Shown here one piece after another: positions 6,372 through 8,181 of a stretch of DNA of 8,181 nt. Both the position numbers and the translations under genes were made by a program. Position 1 is the stretch's first letter. Every line of letters starts with the position of its first letter. Below the pieces are notes generated by a model, which was not told where the DNA came from, made no database searches, and saw nothing but the letters and a program-made list of their open reading frames with translations. The stretch is from Elusimicrobiota bacterium (GTDB lineage Bacteria > Elusimicrobiota > Elusimicrobia > UBA1565 > UBA9628). The DNA lies in assembly GCA_028717525.1 (NCBI GenBank), contig JAQUNT010000083.1, positions 1-8,181 on the forward strand, in the 5' to 3' direction.

Positions 6372-7464
6372 GGTCCTCCTCCTCCCAGGCGGACATCTGG
6401 CGAGAGACCATGTCGCCCAGGTAGTCGACCAGGCTCATCATGCGCGAGTACTCCATGCGCTTGGAGCCCAGGATGCCCAGGACGCCCACCACCCGGTCGC
6501 GGTACTTGTAGGTGGTGGTGACCAGGCTGAGGTCCTTGAGCTCGGGCAGGCCGCTCTCCGCGCCGATGCTGACGTGGGGCCGCGGGCGCTGCGCCCCCGC
6601 CGCCGGAAAGCCCGGATCGAGGCCCAGTTCGTGCTCCAGCAGGCCCGTCAGCCGCCGCTTCTCGTTGAACACCCGCATGAGGGACTGGACCATGGAGATG
6701 TCCCCAATGTCCTCGGCGTAGGACAGGATGTTGTCCGCCCCCTCCACATAGAGGGCGTCGGGTGTCACGATGTGACCCACCTCGCGCAGAAGCTCGTCGG
6801 CCAGGACCGTGAGCTCCTGGAACTCCCGCTCCATCTTCTGGAGATGGGACAAGACCAAGGACTGGGCGTCCTTGATGCTGCAGCCGCGGATGGTGTCGTT
6901 GAGGAAGCGATTGAGCACGTTGATCTGCCGCGCCGCGGGCGCGAAGCCCAGCCGGATGGGCCAGTGGCGCACCAGGCCGGCCTCGGTCACGAGTATGGCC
7001 AGGACGTTCTTGCCGGCGAGCGGGATGAGCTCCAGGCGGCGCAGGCGCTGGTCGCGCATCTGCGGGGAGAGCACCAGGCCGGCCCCGTGCGAGACCTTGG
7101 AAAGGAGCTTGGAGGTCTCGGAGAGCAAGGTGTCGAGCTCCTCGACCCGGTCGCGGTACTGGGCCTCGATGCGCTCCTTCTCCCCCGAGGCCAGCCGCTG
7201 CACGTCGATGATGTAGTCCACGAAGAAGCGGTAGCCCTTGTCCGTGGGCTGGCGGCCGGAGGAGGTGTGGGGCTGGTGCAGGAAGCCCTCGTCCTCTAGT
7301 TCCTGCAGGATGTTGCGGATGGTGGCCGGGGAAAGGCCCATGCCGGACTCCTCGGCTATAAGGGAAGAGGAGACCGGCCGGGAGTTCTTGATGTAGTAGT
7401 GGATGACCCACTGGAGCAGGTCCTTCTTGCGCTGCTCCACGACCTCGGGCTTGAGTTGGCGCAT
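6361..7464 (-). CDS. hrcA: Heat-inducible transcription repressor HrcA
   Basis: HrcA is a dimeric DNA-binding protein that represses class I heat-shock operons through CIRCE and is kept active by the GroEL chaperonin. The protein has 367 residues, slightly longer than the usual 340-350. Residues 1 to about 85 form the winged helix-turn-helix, with the conserved stretches SRPVSSSLIAE, LSPATIRNILQELE and SSGRQPTDKGYRFFVD. The middle is the GAF-like and dimerisation region. The C-terminal signature is VVGVLGILGSKRMEYSRMM (325-343). An Ala/Pro/Arg-rich segment near 284-297 may account for the extra length. The ATG at 7464 is taken because the family-typical N-terminus follows it; the ribosome site is weak (an AGAAG about 13 bases upstream). 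It is first in the operon, directly downstream of promoter and CIRCE, so it should repress itself. Its 3' end overlaps the grpE start by 11 bases. Confidence 0.97.
   Translation of the reverse strand: MRQLKPEVVEQRKKDLLQWVIHYYIKNSRPVSSSLIAEESGMGLSPATIRNILQELEDEGFLHQPHTSSGRQPTDKGYRFFVDYIIDVQRLASGEKERIEAQYRDRVEELDTLLSETSKLLSKVSHGAGLVLSPQMRDQRLRRLELIPLAGKNVLAILVTEAGLVRHWPIRLGFAPAARQINVLNRFLNDTIRGCSIKDAQSLVLSHLQKMEREFQELTVLADELLREVGHIVTPDALYVEGADNILSYAEDIGDISMVQSLMRVFNEKRRLTGLLEHELGLDPGFPAAGAQRPRPHVSIGAESGLPELKDLSLVTTTYKYRDRVVGVLGILGSKRMEYSRMMSLVDYLGDMVSRQMSAWEEEDRGG
6372..6386 (-). promoter_or_regulatory. Strong purine-rich Shine-Dalgarno of grpE inside the hrcA 3' end
   Basis: The minus strand reads GGGAGGAGGAGGACC immediately before two consecutive GTG codons (6371-6369 and 6368-6366). 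It encodes the acidic run near the HrcA C-terminus and gives several AGGAGG registers with spacings of about 3-9 bases to either GTG. This supports a GTG start for grpE within the last codons of hrcA, and therefore translational coupling. Confidence 0.75.
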
Positions 7465-7485
7465 GGCTGGGCTCTGGCTTCTAAA

Positions 7486-7512
7486 TTAGCAATCGCCGCA
7501 TTTGACTGCTAA
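7486..7512 (-). promoter_or_regulatory. CIRCE operator (HrcA binding site)
   Basis: The plus strand reads TTAGCAATC, nine bases, then GACTGCTAA. This matches the CIRCE consensus TTAGCACTC-N9-GAGTGCTAA, with exact spacing and one substitution in each arm; the two arms differ from perfect symmetry at one position. The element starts one base downstream of the -10 box and covers the predicted transcription start, so bound HrcA would block RNA polymerase. It is also transcribed at the 5' end of the hrcA mRNA. HrcA, encoded next to it, is the expected ligand, giving autoregulation. Confidence 0.95.
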
Positions 7513-7513
7513 C

Positions 7514-7542
7514 ATTATAGGCCAAAAAGCCAAACCTGTCAA
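7514..7542 (-). promoter_or_regulatory. Perfect-consensus sigma70/sigmaA promoter of the hrcA operon
   Basis: On the minus strand the -35 box TTGACA (7542-7537) and the -10 box TATAAT (7519-7514) both match the vegetative consensus exactly and are separated by the ideal 17 bases. Transcription would start near 7507-7506, inside the CIRCE operator, giving a leader of about 43 bases before the hrcA ATG at 7464. A full-consensus housekeeping promoter under a repressor is the expected design for HrcA-type heat-shock control. The boxes are seen directly; activity and start site are inferred. Confidence 0.9.
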
Positions 7543-7553
7543 GTCCCGGGAAG

Positions 7554-7567
7554 GACTGCTAATTTAG
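7554..7567 (-). promoter_or_regulatory. Extra CIRCE half-site upstream of the -35 box
   Basis: On the minus strand this reads CTAAATTAGCAGTC. Its last nine bases, TTAGCAGTC (7562-7554), repeat exactly the promoter-proximal arm of the CIRCE element at 7512-7504, 50 bases away in the same orientation. The whole 14 bases are also complementary at 13 of 14 positions to the distal CIRCE arm with its flank (7494-7481, GATTGCTAATTTAG). No opposing arm is found at the normal N9 distance, so it is not a second complete CIRCE. Whether HrcA touches it is unknown. Confidence 0.6.
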
Positions 7568-7577
7568 GCCGGGCCGG

Positions 7578-8180
7578 CTAGAGCTTGGCCCCGGGGATGA
7601 CCTCGTCGACGATCCCGTAGGCCTTGGCTTCCTCGGCGGACATGTAGTAGTTGCGCTCCATGTCCTTGCTCACCTTCTCCACGGTCTGGCCCGTGTGCTT
7701 GGCGATGATCTGCTCGAGCACCTTGCGGGTGTAGGCCATCTCCTTGGCCTCCACCACGATGTCCGTGGCCTGGCCGGAGATGCCCCCCACCATGGGCTGG
7801 TGGATCATGATGCGCGACTGGGGCAGGGCGAAGCGCTTGCCCTTGCTGCCCGCGGCCAGGATGACCGCGCCGAAGGACATGGCCATGCCCATGCAGATGG
7901 TGGTGATGGGCGCCTTGATGTACTGCATGGTGTCGTAGACGGCCAGGCCGGCGGTCACCATGCCGCCCGGGGAGTTGATGTAGAGGTTGATGTCCTTGGT
8001 GTTGTCGTCGGATTCCAGGTAAAGGAGCTGGGCGATGAGGACGTTGGCCGAGTCGGTGGTGAACTCGCCCTCGTAGCCGCCCACGAAGATGATGCGGTCC
8101 TTGAGCAGGCGCGAGTAGATGTCGTAGCCGATGACCGAGCCCTGGTTGGCCCTTTCGATGACTTGGGGTATGAGGTTCAT
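7578..8180 (-). CDS. clpP: ATP-dependent Clp protease proteolytic subunit ClpP
   Basis: This is the serine peptidase of the cytoplasmic Clp machine: two heptameric rings that degrade proteins unfolded by ClpX, ClpA or ClpC. The protein has 200 residues, close to the usual 193-207, and begins MNLIPQVIE as many mature ClpPs do, so the ATG at 8180 fits; the window ends one base later, so upstream sequence and promoter are not visible. The nucleophile Ser102 lies in GMAMSFGA (usually GMAASMGA) and the catalytic His127 in MIHQP. The third triad position, normally Asp in a motif like DRDNF, reads ERNYY here, so Asn177 (codon AAC) replaces Asp. The oxyanion-loop motif INSPGG (68-73) and the handle-region motif GQATD (136-140) are intact. 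The C-terminus [13 protein letters not shown] is typical. The stop is TAG, 113 bases before hrcA, which has its own promoter. The family assignment is certain; full activity is not. Confidence 0.97.
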   Translation of the reverse strand: MNLIPQVIERANQGSVIGYDIYSRLLKDRIIFVGGYEGEFTTDSANVLIAQLLYLESDDNTKDINLYINSPGGMVTAGLAVYDTMQYIKAPITTICMGMAMSFGAVILAAGSKGKRFALPQSRIMIHQPMVGGISGQATDIVVEAKEMAYTRKVLEQIIAKHTGQTVEKVSKDMERNYYMSAEEAKAYGIVDEVIPGAKL

Positions 8181-8181
8181 G

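Noticed and set aside
5409..6521. A 370-codon plus-strand frame over the dnaK 5' end, grpE and the hrcA 3' end.
   Set aside because: It is antisense to three real genes, low in complexity, and has no recognisable motif; a shadow of codon bias.
7481..7501. A six-codon leader frame (MRRLLI, then stop) on the minus strand inside CIRCE.
   Set aside because: The predicted transcription start is only about six bases upstream, leaving no ribosome site; its bases are explained by the operator.
7567..7577. GC-rich GGCCGGGCCGG just after the clpP stop as a clpP terminator.
   Set aside because: The possible stem is only a few bases with almost no loop and no T-run follows, so an intrinsic terminator is not supported.

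Overview
This is a GC-rich bacterial housekeeping window in which every supported gene lies on the minus strand. Reading from high to low coordinates the order is clpP, then hrcA-grpE-dnaK-dnaJ-rsmE-mtaB-hinT-rpsU, then the first codons of one more gene. It closely resembles the Firmicutes-type heat-shock cluster (hrcA-grpE-dnaK-dnaJ-prmA-rsmE-mtaB...rpsU-yqeY), except that prmA is absent and a HIT-family gene sits between mtaB and rpsU. The DnaK lacks the insertion near residue 80 found in proteobacterial DnaK. HrcA/CIRCE control, high GC and this order do not fix the phylum. A deep-branching, non-proteobacterial lineage is suggested (Elusimicrobiota-like is a weak guess from memory, not shown by the sequence).

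Region by region: 7578-8180 is clpP, ending in its own stop. The 113-base gap at 7465-7577 holds a perfect-consensus sigma70/sigmaA promoter (TTGACA-N17-TATAAT), a CIRCE operator overlapping the start of transcription, and a second CIRCE half-site upstream of the -35 box. From 7464 down to 2781 come hrcA, grpE, dnaK and dnaJ, tightly packed with overlap or gaps of 9-12 bases. The 74-base gap at 2707-2780 holds a perfect 16-bp inverted repeat of REP/MITE appearance that could also end heat-shock transcription. From 2706 down to 96 come rsmE, mtaB, hinT and rpsU, with gaps of 13-33 bases. Bases 1-95 hold a strong hairpin with a GNRA-type loop and the probable start of a further gene.

Together the genes form a proteostasis and translation-quality locus: HrcA represses the operon through CIRCE, GrpE/DnaK/DnaJ fold proteins, ClpP degrades them, and RsmE, MtaB and ribosomal protein S21 act on the ribosome and tRNA. 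I see no phage, CRISPR, defence or secondary-metabolite system. The points most worth a second look are the Asn in place of the ClpP catalytic Asp, the duplicated CIRCE half-site flanking the promoter, the unusual DnaK N-terminal signature, and the palindromic repeat between dnaJ and rsmE.
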